64,000 bases of DNA from Streptomyces anulatus (GTDB taxonomy: Bacteria; Actinomycetota; Actinomycetes; Streptomycetales; Streptomycetaceae), in contig NZ_JOEZ01000018.1 in assembly GCF_000721175.1 (NCBI RefSeq), forward strand, positions 124,001 to 188,000, read 5' to 3'. Below, in pieces: positions 1-8,540 of the stretch. A program made the position numbers and the translations under genes. How positions within the stretch are numbered: position 1 is the first letter of the stretch; each line of letters starts with the position of its first letter. The notes beneath the pieces were generated by a model, which had not been told where the DNA came from, did not search any database, and saw only the letters and a program-made list of their open reading frames with translations.

Positions 1-2028
1 GTCCCGCACCAGCGCCGGGACGAGGAGCGACCGGACGACCAGCGTGTCCAGCAGGACGCCGAAGGCCACGATGAACGCGATCTGGAGCAGGAACGCCAGC
101 GGGATCACGCCCAGCGCGGCGAAGGTGGCCGCCAGGACGACGCCCGCCGATGTGATGACCCCGCCCGTCGTGGTGAGCCCGCGCAGGATGCCCTCCCTGG
201 TGCCGTGCCGCAGAGACTCCTCCCGGACCCGGGACATCAGGAAGATGTTGTAGTCGACACCCAGGGCGACCAGGAACACGAATCCGTACAGGGGCACCGA
301 CGAATCCGTGCCGCTGAAGCCGAACACATGGGTGAAGACCAGCGAGGAGATGCCCAGCGTGGCAAGGAAGTTCAGCGCCACGGTCGCCACGAGCAGCACC
401 GGCATCAGCAGTGACCGCAGGAGGAAGACCAGGATCACCAGGATGATCGCCAGCACCACCGGGACGATCAGCACGCGGTCGTCCTCCGCCGTCCGCTGGG
501 TGTCGTACTGCTGGGCGGTGTAGCCGCCGACCAGGGCGTCCGATCCGGGTACCGCGTGGACCGCGGTGCGCAGCGCGGCCACCGTCTCCTTGGCTCCGTC
601 GCTGTCCGCCGCGTCCTTGAGGGTCGCGTCGATGCGGACCTTGCCGTCGACGACGAGGGGTTCGCCGCCCGGCCGCCCGCTCGCGCTCACCGGCGCGACG
701 GAGGCCACCCCGTCGGTACGGCCGGCGGCCTCGCTGACCTCGGTCAGCCGGTCGGCCGCCGAGATGATCACCACCGGGTTCCCCGAACCGCCGGGGAAGT
801 GCTCGCTCAACGTCTGCTGGGCGGCCACGGACGGGGCGTCGTTGACGAAGATCTCGTCGAGCGGAACCCCCTTGGAGGTGAGCGTGGGGGCGAACGCGGC
901 ACAGGCGATCAGGCCCGCCAGGGTGATCGCCCACACCTTGCGGGGCGCCCGGTCGACGAGGGACGCGACCTTGTGCCAGATGCCGTGGCCCTCGTCGTCC
1001 GCGGGCCTGGGCTTCGCCGGCCAGTAGGCCTTGCGGCCCAGCAGCACCAGGGCGGCGGGCAGGAAGGTGAGGGCGCTCAGGACCGAGCAGACGATGCCGA
1101 TCGCACCCACCGGCCCGAGGGCCCGGTTGTTGGTGAGGTCGCTGAGCAGCAGGGCGAGCAGGCCCGCCGCCACCGTCGCGGCGCTGGCCGTGATCGGGCC
1201 GAAGGACTCGCGCAGCGCGATGCGCATCGCGGTGAACCGGTCGCCGTGGACGGCGAGTTCCTCCCGGAACCGGGCGGTGAGCAGCAGCGCGTAGTCCGTC
1301 GCCGCGCCGATCACCAGGATCGACAGAATGCCCTGCACCTGACCGTCCACGCGCACGATGTCGTGGTCGGCGAGGACGTAGACGATCGCACAGGACAGGG
1401 CGAGGGCGAAGACGGCGCCGAGGATGATGACGAAGGGCAGCAGCACGCTGCGGTAGACCAGCAGCAGGATGACGAGCACCGTGATCAGGGCGACCCCGAG
1501 CAGCAGCCCGTCGATGCCCGCGAAGGCGTCGGACAGGTCGGCCTGACTCGCGGCCGGCCCCGCCAGTTGGACCGTCGTGCCGGGCACGGATGCGCCGGCC
1601 TCGTCGATCCTCTCCAGCACCGTCGGCAGTTCGTCCCCGAGACCGGGGCTCAACTGCACGATGCCCTGGAGCGCGAGGCCGTCCTGCGAGGGAAGTGCGG
1701 GGGACGGGGCTCCGACGATGCCGTCGCTCCCGGCGAGCGAGGCGAGGGCGCCGGTGGCGGCCTTCCGCTGCTCGTCGCTCACCGGCGCGTCCTTCTCCGT
1801 CGACGTCCAGACGACGATGGCCGGCAGGGTCTCGTTCTGCTGGAACGCCTTCTGCGCTTCGATGACTTGGGTGGACTCGGCGTTCTGGGGCAGGAAGGAG
1901 GCCTGGTCGTTGGTGGCTACCTCGCCGAGCTTCCCGGCGTAAGGGCCGAGTCCGCCGCCGATGCCGAGCCACGCGATCAGCAGCACGACGGGGATCAGCC
2001 AGCGGATCGACCGTGCAGGGGTGGACAT
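1..2028 (-). CDS. MMPL/RND family membrane transporter (3' end beyond left edge)
   Basis: The 5' 676 codons of a gene that leaves the window in frame without a stop. It encodes an MMPL-type RND transporter, a cytoplasmic-membrane exporter of lipids or drugs in actinomycetes. A first membrane helix (about residues 9-27, RWLIPVVLLIAWLGIGGG) is followed by a large extracytoplasmic region. Long hydrophobic stretches then lead to a helix carrying GVDYNIFLMSR, a sequence typical of MMPL transmembrane bundles that holds the proton-relay Asp and Tyr. The ATG at 2028 has GGGAG four bases upstream. It lies 140 bp downstream of a MarR regulator on the same strand, the usual layout of a drug-responsive exporter, so co-regulation is likely. 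The substrate cannot be told from sequence. Confidence 0.9.
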   Translation of the reverse strand, partial: MSTPARSIRWLIPVVLLIAWLGIGGGLGPYAGKLGEVATNDQASFLPQNAESTQVIEAQKAFQQNETLPAIVVWTSTEKDAPVSDEQRKAATGALASLAGSDGIVGAPSPALPSQDGLALQGIVQLSPGLGDELPTVLERIDEAGASVPGTTVQLAGPAASQADLSDAFAGIDGLLLGVALITVLVILLLVYRSVLLPFVIILGAVFALALSCAIVYVLADHDIVRVDGQVQGILSILVIGAATDYALLLTARFREELAVHGDRFTAMRIALRESFGPITASAATVAAGLLALLLSDLTNNRALGPVGAIGIVCSVLSALTFLPAALVLLGRKAYWPAKPRPADDEGHGIWHKVASLVDRAPRKVWAITLAGLIACAAFAPTLTSKGVPLDEIFVNDAPSVAAQQTLSEHFPGGSGNPVVIISAADRLTEVSEAAGRTDGVASVAPVSASGRPGGEPLVVDGKVRIDATLKDAADSDGAKETVAALRTAVHAVPGSDALVGGYTAQQYDTQRTAEDDRVLIVPVVLAIILVILVFLLRSLLMPVLLVATVALNFLATLGISSLVFTHVFGFSGTDSSVPLYGFVFLVALGVDYNIFLMSRVREESLRHGTREGILRGLTTTGGVITSAGVVLAATFAALGVIPLAFLLQIAFIVAFGVLLDTLVVRSLLVPALVRD

Positions 2029-2067
2029 GTCTCTCCCGGGGTGGAGATATCTCAGTAGTGAACAATC

Positions 2068-2078
2068 TCAATCGTTGA
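2068..2078. promoter_or_regulatory. candidate MarR operator between the MarR gene and the MMPL exporter
   Basis: Perfect short inverted repeat TCAA-TCG-TTGA, about 40 bp upstream of the MMPL start. The half-site context CGTTGAAA recurs at about 2159-2166, just past the end of the MarR gene. On the minus strand TTTCAA and TACTGA are spaced 17 bp apart and could be the exporter's -35/-10 elements, so a bound repressor would block the promoter. The role is inferred from position and symmetry only. Confidence 0.35.
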
Positions 2079-2168
2079 AATACATTACGGGACCGCCTCA
2101 CGCGGGCAGCCGCAGGGGGTGGGTCCGGCGGCCCGTCTCCTCATGGACGCACCCGGCCGTTGAAAATC

Positions 2169-2669
2169 TCAGCGACGCGCCGGGGGAACCTCGCCCAGTT
2201 CCTCGTTCATGGCGGCGAGGAAGCGCAGGACGGTCGCCAGTTCCGTCTCGCTGAAGCGTGCCCTGGCCCGGGCCGTGGCCTCGGCCAGCGGCATGAAGTA
2301 GTCGCGGGCGGCCGTCCGGGCGCTCGCCTCGTAGTACACGTGCACCACCCGGCGGTCGGTGCTCTCCCGGGCCCGGCGGACGTGACCGGCCCGTTCCAGC
2401 CGGTCCAGGCAGGCGGTCACCGCGCCGGAGGTGAGACCCAGATGCTCGCGCAGCACCCCCGGAGTGAGGGGCGACGGGGCGTCGAGGATGGCCGCGAGCG
2501 CGCTCACGTCCGTGGGGTGCAGCTGTTGGTTCGCCGCGAAACCGTGGGTCATCCGGTTGATCTCGCCGTTCATCCGGCGGAGCTCGACCGCGAACGCCTG
2601 GAGGTCCGCGAGCGGCGCCTCGGGTTCCGAGGCGCCGCTCCGGGTCGGTCGGTCGTCGGCGCTGGTCAC
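2169..2669 (-). CDS. MarR family transcriptional regulator
   Basis: Winged-helix MarR regulator of about 166 residues. The helix-turn-helix and wing are visible in the middle: a segment ending LTPGVLREHLGLTSGAVTACLDRLERAGHV, then the wing STDRRVVHVYYE. MarR proteins usually repress a neighbouring exporter and release it when a small phenolic ligand binds. The MMPL exporter follows on the same strand. The GTG at 2669 is chosen because a -10-like TATACG lies just upstream (2678-2683), which suggests a leaderless transcript; an in-frame ATG at 2747 would add 26 low-complexity proline/arginine-rich residues and is less likely. Confidence 0.85.
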   Translation of the reverse strand: MTSADDRPTRSGASEPEAPLADLQAFAVELRRMNGEINRMTHGFAANQQLHPTDVSALAAILDAPSPLTPGVLREHLGLTSGAVTACLDRLERAGHVRRARESTDRRVVHVYYEASARTAARDYFMPLAEATARARARFSETELATVLRFLAAMNEELGEVPPARR

Positions 2670-2764
2670 GCCCTCAGCGTATAGAACGGACGCGCGGTGG
2701 GCCGTGCCGGGCACGGGGTCCGCTGTGCGCGGGGGCGGCGGCGGCAACCGTCACTACGACGGCA

Positions 2765-3343
2765 CTACGACGGCGGCATGAGCACCGTGTCGACCAGATT
2801 CACCGTGGCGTTGGCCGTCGGCACATTGCCGCAGACGATCTTCGAGGAGTCGTTCACCGTGAACTCGGTGCCCGAACCCTTCGTCGTGAGGTCGCTGCCC
2901 TCCAGTGTCTTGAAGGTGCCGTCCTCCATCTGCTGGGTCGTGACCTTCTCGCCCACCACGTGGTACGTCAGCACCTTGGTGAGCTCGGCCTTGTCGTTGA
3001 GGAGTGCGTCCAGATCGGCCTGCGGGATCTTCTCGAAGGCGTCGTTGGTCGGCGCGAACAGCGTGATGTCCTTCGCGTTGTTGAGCGTGTCGACCAGGCC
3101 GGCCTTCTCCACCGCGCTGACGAGGGTGGAGAGCTCGGGGTTGTTCGACGCGGCGGTGGCGACCGGATCCTTCGCCATGTCCTCCAGGCTGCCCGCGCCC
3201 TCCTTCGGAACGGAGGAGCATGCGGGGCCGTAGGGTTCGGCAGGCGCCCCGGCCTGGGCCTGTGGGGCGAAGAACGCCAGAGAGGCGGGGAATGCCAGTG
3301 CCGCGGCGGCCGCCGCGGTGCGCTGCAGGCGGGTGATCGTCAT
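2765..3343 (-). CDS. secreted fasciclin (FAS1) domain protein
   Basis: Protein of 192 residues. An N-terminal Sec signal peptide (hydrophobic core AAAAAALAFPASLAFF, likely cleavage after AQAG) is followed by one FAS1 domain of about 135 residues with the family motifs TLFAPTNDAFEKIP and VLTYHVV. FAS1 domains mediate adhesion or matrix contacts; in Streptomyces such proteins are small exported proteins of unknown role. GGAGGAG lies 5-8 bases before the ATG. Two cysteines (in PACSSV and IVCGN) could form a disulphide. No operon partner: the MarR gene follows on the same strand but is probably separately transcribed. Confidence 0.88.
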   Translation of the reverse strand: MTITRLQRTAAAAAALAFPASLAFFAPQAQAGAPAEPYGPACSSVPKEGAGSLEDMAKDPVATAASNNPELSTLVSAVEKAGLVDTLNNAKDITLFAPTNDAFEKIPQADLDALLNDKAELTKVLTYHVVGEKVTTQQMEDGTFKTLEGSDLTTKGSGTEFTVNDSSKIVCGNVPTANATVNLVDTVLMPPS

Positions 3344-3496
3344 GATGTCTCCTCCGGCGAGCGAGGGTGGGTCTTCTCCTTCTCTCCCACGCTGACGCGC
3401 ATGCGCTCGGACCGCCCGCCGCGTCGTTTCTGCGTCGAAAGTCACGTTCCGATGCGCTCATGACATCGATCCACCAGGCCGGGGCAACCGGGATGC

Positions 3497-4336
3497 ATGA
3501 GTACCCGTTCAGTGACAGCACAGGGACGCGGCCAGGCCAGAAGAGCCGCGAACAGCACCGCGATGGAGGCAGGGGCCCGCGCGGGCTTCGTGGCCCGTGG
3601 GGTGATCTACGTCCTCGTGGGCGCCCTCGCCCTGCGGATCGCACTGTCCGGAGGCGGTGGGCAGGCCGACCGGGGCGGCGCGATCGGCGAGATAGCCGAG
3701 AAGCCCTTCGGGAAGATCCTGTTGTGGGCGCTGGGCATCGCCCTGGTGGGGATGGCGCTGTGGCGGCTCTCCGAGGCGCTGTTCGGCGCGGCCGGGCCCG
3801 ACGGTCACAAGCCCACCAAGAGGGCCATGGCGGCGGGCCGTTCCGTCTTCTACGGATTCGTCGCCTATTCCGTACTGTCCTTCGCCGCCGGTGATTCGGG
3901 AAGTGGGGGCGGATCGTCGGACCAGCAGTCGAAGGACATCACCGCCAAGGCGCTCGGCTGGCCCGGAGGTGAGTGGATCGTCGGGGTGGCGGGAGTGGGG
4001 GTGGCATGCGCCGGTGTCTGGATCGCGGTCCGAGCGCTCCTGCGGAAGTACCGGAAGCACCTGAAGATGTCCGAGATGTCCCAGCGGGTGCGCCAGGCGG
4101 TCGACTTCACCGGAGTCTTCGGAGGTACGGCGCGCGGCATCGTGTTCGCCACGGCGGGAGGCTTCGCGGTGGCCGCGGCGATCGAGCACCAGCCGGACAG
4201 GTCCAAGGGTATGGACGACACCCTGCGCTCCTTCGCCGACACCCCCGTCGGCCCGTGGCTCCTGGTGGTCGTCGCCCTCGGGCTGGTCGCCTTCGGTGCG
4301 TTCTCCTGGGTCAACGCCCGCTACCGCAAGGTCTGA
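3497..4336 (+). CDS. DUF1206 membrane protein
   Basis: Integral membrane protein of 279 residues built of three related modules, each with a pair of membrane helices (for example ARGVIYVLVGALALRIAL, WALGIALVGMALWRLSEALF, LLVVVALGLVAFGAFSWV). The repeated ARG/AGR-(IV)-x-Y/F entry to each module is characteristic of DUF1206. Function is unknown; the family is common in actinobacteria. A Gly/Ser-rich loop near residue 135 separates modules. The last 16 bases overlap tail to tail with the DUF4383 gene on the other strand. The ribosome binding site is weak, so the start is moderately certain. Confidence 0.85.
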   Translation: MSTRSVTAQGRGQARRAANSTAMEAGARAGFVARGVIYVLVGALALRIALSGGGGQADRGGAIGEIAEKPFGKILLWALGIALVGMALWRLSEALFGAAGPDGHKPTKRAMAAGRSVFYGFVAYSVLSFAAGDSGSGGGSSDQQSKDITAKALGWPGGEWIVGVAGVGVACAGVWIAVRALLRKYRKHLKMSEMSQRVRQAVDFTGVFGGTARGIVFATAGGFAVAAAIEHQPDRSKGMDDTLRSFADTPVGPWLLVVVALGLVAFGAFSWVNARYRKV

Positions 4337-4866
4337 GTGCCGCCCTGTCCGAGCTGCCCGCGCGCCGCCGCACTCCTGCGGGCGGCGGCGGCCTCGCGTT
4401 CGGCCTGCCCCGGGTGGCGGCGACGCCAGTAGGGGTTGTCGTGCGGCAGGCCGCCGCTCACCCGTCCGTACATGCCGAACGTGAGGATCAGCAGCCCCAT
4501 GACGAAGCTGAAGACCACGTTCGACATCCCGAAGCCCAGGATGTTCGCGGGCCGGTCCAGGATGAAGAGGTGTACGAATCCGCTCAGCAGGAAGAGCGAG
4601 CCGATCGTCATGCTCAGGGTGGAAGCGATGTTTCCGCCCATCACGGCCCCGGCGATCAGCAGCCCGCCGACGACCACCGAGATCAGGCTCAGCAGGCCGT
4701 TGGTCGACAGGCCGGCGATGCTATCGCCGCTGGTGTCGAAGAAGCTCAGCCGACTCATGAAGCCGAGGATGCCGAAGGCGAGCAGGATGGCGCCGCAGAG
4801 GCCCGCGCCGATGCGGTACACGTTCGCCAGCCGGTGATCGACGGGGAGCTCGTCGCTCAGTTTCAT
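4321..4866 (-). CDS. DUF4383 membrane protein
   Basis: Protein of 181 residues with four hydrophobic helices between residues 20 and 135 (GAGLCGAILLAFGILGFM, LLSLISVVVGGLLIAGAVMGG, LFLLSGFVHLFIL, VVFSFVMGLLILTFGMYG) and a charged Arg/Ala-rich cytoplasmic tail, as in DUF4383 proteins of unknown function. Of two in-frame ATGs (4872 and 4866) the second is chosen because AGGAG then sits six bases upstream. The 3' end overlaps the DUF1206 gene by 16 bases in the convergent orientation, so read-through of either would give antisense RNA to the other. Confidence 0.82.
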   Translation of the reverse strand: MKLSDELPVDHRLANVYRIGAGLCGAILLAFGILGFMSRLSFFDTSGDSIAGLSTNGLLSLISVVVGGLLIAGAVMGGNIASTLSMTIGSLFLLSGFVHLFILDRPANILGFGMSNVVFSFVMGLLILTFGMYGRVSGGLPHDNPYWRRRHPGQAEREAAAARRSAAARGQLGQGGTQTLR

Positions 4867-4979
4867 GACCATCTCCTGTCCGTACCGCTGCGGTTCGGGG
4901 CGAGGGTGCCGTGATGGCTGAGGGCATCGCACAGGTCCCCGGTGCCTTCAGCGAACCGCGCAGCGACATAACGGGCAAC

Positions 4980-5004
4980 ATGCATCGATTTTGCATCGTA
5001 TGGT
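4980..5004 (+). promoter_or_regulatory. repeat-containing promoter region of the MerR/B12 regulator
   Basis: TGCATCGA (4981-4988) is repeated as TGCATCGT (4992-4999), 11 bp apart, one helical turn. The same bases also form an inverted repeat, ATGCA-N7-TGCAT. A -10-like TATGGT at 4999-5004 lies eight bases before the ATG at 5012, consistent with a leaderless or nearly leaderless transcript. An autoregulatory site for the adjacent MerR protein is a plausible reading. Confidence 0.4.
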
Positions 5005-5011
5005 GTGATTC

Positions 5012-6034
5012 ATGGACCCCATGGCGGACCCCGTGACGGCCCCCCTGGCGGACTCGGCGACGGGCCCGGCGTGCCACCGCGCCGGTGGTCGACCCCCGCG
5101 CAATCCGGCCGGCGGAGGACTGACCACAGGTGCGGTGGCCCGTCTCCTGGGTGTCGCGCCGACGACGCTGCGCTCGTGGGACCGCCGCTACGGCATCGGC
5201 CCGGCCGCCCGGGAGGACGGCCGGCACCGCCGCTGGACGGGGGCGGACATCGCCGCTCTGCGGCACATGTGCCGCCTGACGAGCGCGGGCCTGCCGCCGG
5301 CCGAGGCCGCTCGCGCCGTCCTGGCGGGGCCCTCCTCCGCCACGGCCGCGCCACGGCCCGCGCGCACTTCCCGGGCCCCCGGGGCACTTCCGCTCGGCAG
5401 CGCCCGCCGTGAGTGCCGCGGCCTGGCCCGGGCGGCGCTCCGGCTGGACGCTCCGGCCATGGAGGAACTGCTCACCGAGGTACTCGACCGCTACGGGCTC
5501 CCGGCCGCTTGGGACGAGGTGATGGTGCCGGCGCTGCACGCGGTGGGCCACAAGTGGGAGACCGCGGGGGAGCGGTACATCGAGGTCGAGCACCTGCTGT
5601 CCTGGCACGTCTCCGGCGCGCTGCGCGGTGTCCCGGCCGCGCGGCCCCCCGCCCCCGGCGCGGTCCTGTCACTGCTGGCCTGCGCGCCCGGTGAGACCCA
5701 CACGCTGGCCCTGGAGGCACTCGCCGCCACGCTCACCCACCACGGTCTGCCGGTCCGCATGTTCGGCGCCGCCCTGCCCGCAGAGGTGCTGGAGGAGGCG
5801 GTCCGGCGCACCGGACCCGACGCGGTGGTGCTCTGGGCGCAGTCGCACGGCACGGCGAGCCGTGCGACTGCGGCCCGGGTGGGGGCGATCGAGTGGGGCG
5901 TACGAGGCGCGCGCAGGCGGCCTGTCGTCTTCGCCGCCGGACCCGGCTGGGCCGGGCGGCAGCCCCCGGGAACCCGGCACCCGCGCTCTCTCGCCGACGC
6001 GGTGGACGCACTGGCCACGCTCGGCGCGCGGTGA
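5012..6034 (+). CDS. MerR-family regulator with B12-binding domain (CarH/LitR-like)
   Basis: Protein of 340 residues. Residues 37-103 form a MerR-type DNA-binding domain (LTTGAVARLLGVAPTTLRSW, then RHRRWTGADI). Residues about 130-205 are the four-helix cap and about 215-335 a Rossmann-like B12-binding domain. In CarH/LitR photoreceptors the cap carries W-x9-EH and the Rossmann domain supplies the cobalt-ligating His in an ExHxxG-type motif. Here Trp182 and Glu193-His194 are spaced W-x10-EH, one residue longer, and the second motif reads E228-T-H230-T-L-A, so the ligand His is present but the Gly is Ala. Adenosylcobalamin light sensing is therefore possible. The crt cluster 7 kb away is the classical target of LitR in Streptomyces; the link here is inferred. 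Confidence 0.82.
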   Translation: MDPMADPVTAPLADSATGPACHRAGGRPPRNPAGGGLTTGAVARLLGVAPTTLRSWDRRYGIGPAAREDGRHRRWTGADIAALRHMCRLTSAGLPPAEAARAVLAGPSSATAAPRPARTSRAPGALPLGSARRECRGLARAALRLDAPAMEELLTEVLDRYGLPAAWDEVMVPALHAVGHKWETAGERYIEVEHLLSWHVSGALRGVPAARPPAPGAVLSLLACAPGETHTLALEALAATLTHHGLPVRMFGAALPAEVLEEAVRRTGPDAVVLWAQSHGTASRATAARVGAIEWGVRGARRRPVVFAAGPGWAGRQPPGTRHPRSLADAVDALATLGAR

Positions 6035-6068
6035 CGTCACCCGCCGCCCCGCGGTCAGCGCCCCGCCG

Positions 6069-7277
6069 TCAGCGCAGCCAGTCCGACAGTCCCGTCAGAA
6101 GGCGCTCCACGTCGTCCGTGTCGTTGTACGCGCAGAGTCCGACGCGCAGGCCGCCGCTGTCGCCGAGCCCCAGGTGGCGGGAGGCCTCCAGGGCGTAGAA
6201 GGAACCGGCGGGCGCGTGCACCCCGGAGCGGGCGAGGGAGCGGTAGGCGTCCGCCGAGTCCCGGCCCTCGAAGGTGAGCAGCAGGGTGGGGGTGCGTTCG
6301 GCGGAACGGGAGTGGACCGTCACCCCGCCCAGTTCGGCCACCGCCTTCTCGATGCTCTCCCGCAGCGCCGTCTCGTGGGCGTCGATCGCCGCGTACGCCG
6401 ACCGCAGTCGCTCGCGACGCCCGCCCGCCCCGTCCGCGCCGGCGCCCAGACCCGCGAGGAAGTCCACCGCCGCGCGTGTCCCCGCCATCGACTCGTAGGG
6501 GAGAGTGCCGAGTTCGAAACGCTCCGGCACGGCGTCGGAGGACGGCGCCAGCTTGTCCGGGCGGAGGGCGCCGAGCAGTTCGGGCCGGGCGGCGAGCACC
6601 CCGTGATGGGGTCCGAAGAACTTGTACGGGGAGCAGACGAAGAAATCCGCCCCGAGCCGCTCGACGTCCACCGGGTGGTGGGCCGTCAGATGGACCCCGT
6701 CCACGTACAGCAGGGCGCCGGCCCCGTGTGCGAGCCGGGCGATCGCCGGGATGTCGGGCCGGGTGCCGATGAGGTTGGACGCGCCGGTCACCGCGACGAG
6801 CCGGGTCCGCCCGGTGATCTGCGCGCCGACGGCCTCGGGGGGAAGCTCGCCGGTCGACGGGTCGAAGTCGGCCCACCGCACCACCGCCCCCGCCCGCTCG
6901 GCCGCGTGCACCCACGGCCGGATGTTGGCGTCGTGGTCCAGCCGGCTGACCACCACTTCGTCCCCCGGGCTCCAGGCCCTGGACAGGGTGCGCGAGAAGT
7001 CGTACGTGAGCTGGGTGGCGCTGCGGCCGAACACGATCCCGCCCGGGTCCGCGCCCAGCAGATCCGCCATCGCCTGCCGGAACCCGCGGACGATCTCCTC
7101 GGCGTTCACCTCCCCGGGCAGGGCGGAGCCCCGGATCGACAGGGGCCCGCTCATCGCCTCGCCGATCGCGGCGATGACGGAGGCCGGGGTCTGTGTGCCG
7201 CCCGGCCCGTCGAAGTGCGCCGTACCGGACCGCAGGGCGGGGAACTGCGCGCGCACCGCGCCGACGTCGTACGACAA
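6069..7277 (-). CDS. cysteine desulfurase-like class V aminotransferase
   Basis: PLP-dependent enzyme of 402 residues. The start MSYDVGAVRAQFPAL and the glycine-rich FDGPGGTQTP are typical of this actinobacterial cysteine-desulfurase-like subfamily. Asp193 in YVDGVH should bind the pyridine nitrogen and Lys219 in CSPYKFFG should form the Schiff base. There is no obvious flexible loop with an active-site Cys near the C-terminus as in IscS, so sulfur transfer is uncertain; selenocysteine lyase or another aminotransfer are alternatives. The TTG at 7277 is chosen because AGGAG precedes it by five bases and family members begin at this residue; an upstream ATG at 7325 would add 16 unconserved residues. 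Confidence 0.83.
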   Translation of the reverse strand: MSYDVGAVRAQFPALRSGTAHFDGPGGTQTPASVIAAIGEAMSGPLSIRGSALPGEVNAEEIVRGFRQAMADLLGADPGGIVFGRSATQLTYDFSRTLSRAWSPGDEVVVSRLDHDANIRPWVHAAERAGAVVRWADFDPSTGELPPEAVGAQITGRTRLVAVTGASNLIGTRPDIPAIARLAHGAGALLYVDGVHLTAHHPVDVERLGADFFVCSPYKFFGPHHGVLAARPELLGALRPDKLAPSSDAVPERFELGTLPYESMAGTRAAVDFLAGLGAGADGAGGRRERLRSAYAAIDAHETALRESIEKAVAELGGVTVHSRSAERTPTLLLTFEGRDSADAYRSLARSGVHAPAGSFYALEASRHLGLGDSGGLRVGLCAYNDTDDVERLLTGLSDWLR

Positions 7278-7479
7278 GGAGGCTCCTCGATTCACTGATG
7301 TGCTGCCGGACTCCGCTGGGATCATCGCAGGGCGGGTCCTTTGGCGGAAGGCGTGGGGCCGGCAGGGGCGCTTTCCGGGGTGCTCGCTCCGTCGGAAACC
7401 CGCGCCGGGCGGGGCCCGCGTCCGGAACCGGCCGCGCGGAACCCGACGGGACACCACGGTTCGAGCTGGACGACCATCT

Positions 7480-7602
7480 GCGCGGAACCGTCGGGACCCG
7501 CCGTAGCGGAATCCGCAGGTCCTGCTCGGCGACCTCGTACGGCAACCGCGCCAGGAAGCGGGCCACTGTCGCCAGGACAGCGACGGTCACGTCCTCCCGT
7601 GG
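7480..7602 (-). pseudogene. cytochrome P450 C-terminal relic
   Basis: Reading the minus strand, about 41 codons give PREDVTVAVLATVARFLA, then a segment containing YEVAEQDLRIPLRRVPTVPR. This pattern (DVTV-AL-FL-Y-EVP-QDLR-P-RR-PT-PRSGF) is that of the extreme C-terminus of a class of bacterial cytochromes P450. The heme Cys loop and everything N-terminal are missing, and after PTVPR the frame no longer matches (the usual SGFV ending is lost). The rest of the 349-bp gap 7278-7626 holds nothing else recognisable. Identification rests on remembered family sequence, not a search. Confidence 0.45.
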
Positions 7603-7626
7603 TGGCCGGTCGGCGGGGCGGGGCCG

Positions 7627-8427
7627 TCATGCCGCTCCCTGGAGCGCGTCCTCGCGCAGGCGGTCGCAGGACTGGCTGAGCAGGCGCGAGACGTGCATCT
7701 GGGAGATGCCGAGGCGTTCTGCGATGCTCACCTGGGTCATGTCACGGAAGAAGCGGAGGTAGAGGATCGTCCGCTCCCGCTCCGGCAGCTTGCGCAGCCC
7801 CGGCTTCACGGCCTCCCGGTCGACGGCGACGTCCAGGGCCCCGTCGGTGGACCCCAGCCGTTCCGAGAGAGGGCTTCCGCCGTCCGCGCCCGCGGGTTCG
7901 GCGTCGAGGGAAAGGGCGCTGTAGCTCTCCAGAGCCTCCATGCCCAGCGTTACGTCTTCCTCGCTGAGCCCGGCGGCGGAGGCGATCTGGGCACGGGTGG
8001 GCGCGCGCCCACCTGCGGTCTGACCGAGATCGCGCCGGACCGTCCGTACCTGGTTGCGGAGGTCCTGGACCCGGCGCGGTACGTGGACATCCCAGGTGTG
8101 ATCCCTGAAGTGCCGCTTCAGCTCACCGGTGATCGTCGGAACCGCGTACGTCTCGAACGCCTTCGCGCGCAGTGGATCGAAGCGGTCCACTGCCTTGACG
8201 AGGCCCAGGGCGGCCACCTGCCGAAGGTCGTCCATCGCCTCCCCGCGGTCACGGAACCGCGACGCTATCCGGTGGGCCATCGGCAGCCACGCGCAGACCA
8301 GCTCGCTGCGCAGCATCTCCCGCTCTCGGCCGGGAGGCAGCTCGCCCAGCCTCCGGAAAGCCTGGTGCGTGGACGAGTCGTCCCCGTCTGCGCTTCGTTC
8401 GTGGCCAGATGCACCTGCATCCTGCAT
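7627..8427 (-). CDS. SigB/SigF-family RNA polymerase sigma factor
   Basis: Sigma-70 group 3 factor of 266 residues. Region 2 (DDLRQVAALGLVKAVDRFDP, then FETYAVPTITGELKRHFRD) with the hallmark E-L-K-R-(Y/H)-(F/L)-R-D run of SigB/F/G proteins; region 3 (APTRAQIASAAGLSEEDV); region 4 helix-turn-helix at the C-terminus (SIAERLGISQMHVSRLLSQS). In Streptomyces this family governs osmotic, oxidative and developmental stress and is usually held by an RsbW-like anti-sigma. No anti-sigma gene is adjacent, although an RsbW-type ATPase lies at 41.3 kb. A SigB-type promoter sits upstream, so it probably controls itself. The N-terminal 15 residues are unconserved, so the exact start is uncertain. Confidence 0.92.
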   Translation of the reverse strand: MQDAGASGHERSADGDDSSTHQAFRRLGELPPGREREMLRSELVCAWLPMAHRIASRFRDRGEAMDDLRQVAALGLVKAVDRFDPLRAKAFETYAVPTITGELKRHFRDHTWDVHVPRRVQDLRNQVRTVRRDLGQTAGGRAPTRAQIASAAGLSEEDVTLGMEALESYSALSLDAEPAGADGGSPLSERLGSTDGALDVAVDREAVKPGLRKLPERERTILYLRFFRDMTQVSIAERLGISQMHVSRLLSQSCDRLREDALQGAA

Positions 8428-8540
8428 GCGAGTTCACTCCTCGACGACGGTTACGTCGGGTCGCCGTAGGAGTGCACGCGGCCGGACACGGACCGCCCGG
8501 GACTCCCACGGGCGCCTCATGTCCGAAGCACACACTTCGC

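Noticed and set aside
556..2058. 500-codon plus-strand frame opposite the MMPL gene
   Set aside because: Low-complexity Arg/Gly/Asp translation without motifs; the minus strand encodes a recognisable transporter.
6030..6041. GGTGACGTCACC palindrome at the end of the MerR gene as an operator
   Set aside because: Lies across a stop codon between convergent genes with no promoter to control; short palindromes are expected by chance at this G+C.
6055..7590. 511-codon minus-strand frame overlapping the aminotransferase
   Set aside because: Only its first about 40 codons look like protein (P450 relic); the rest is a frame-shadow of the aminotransferase gene.
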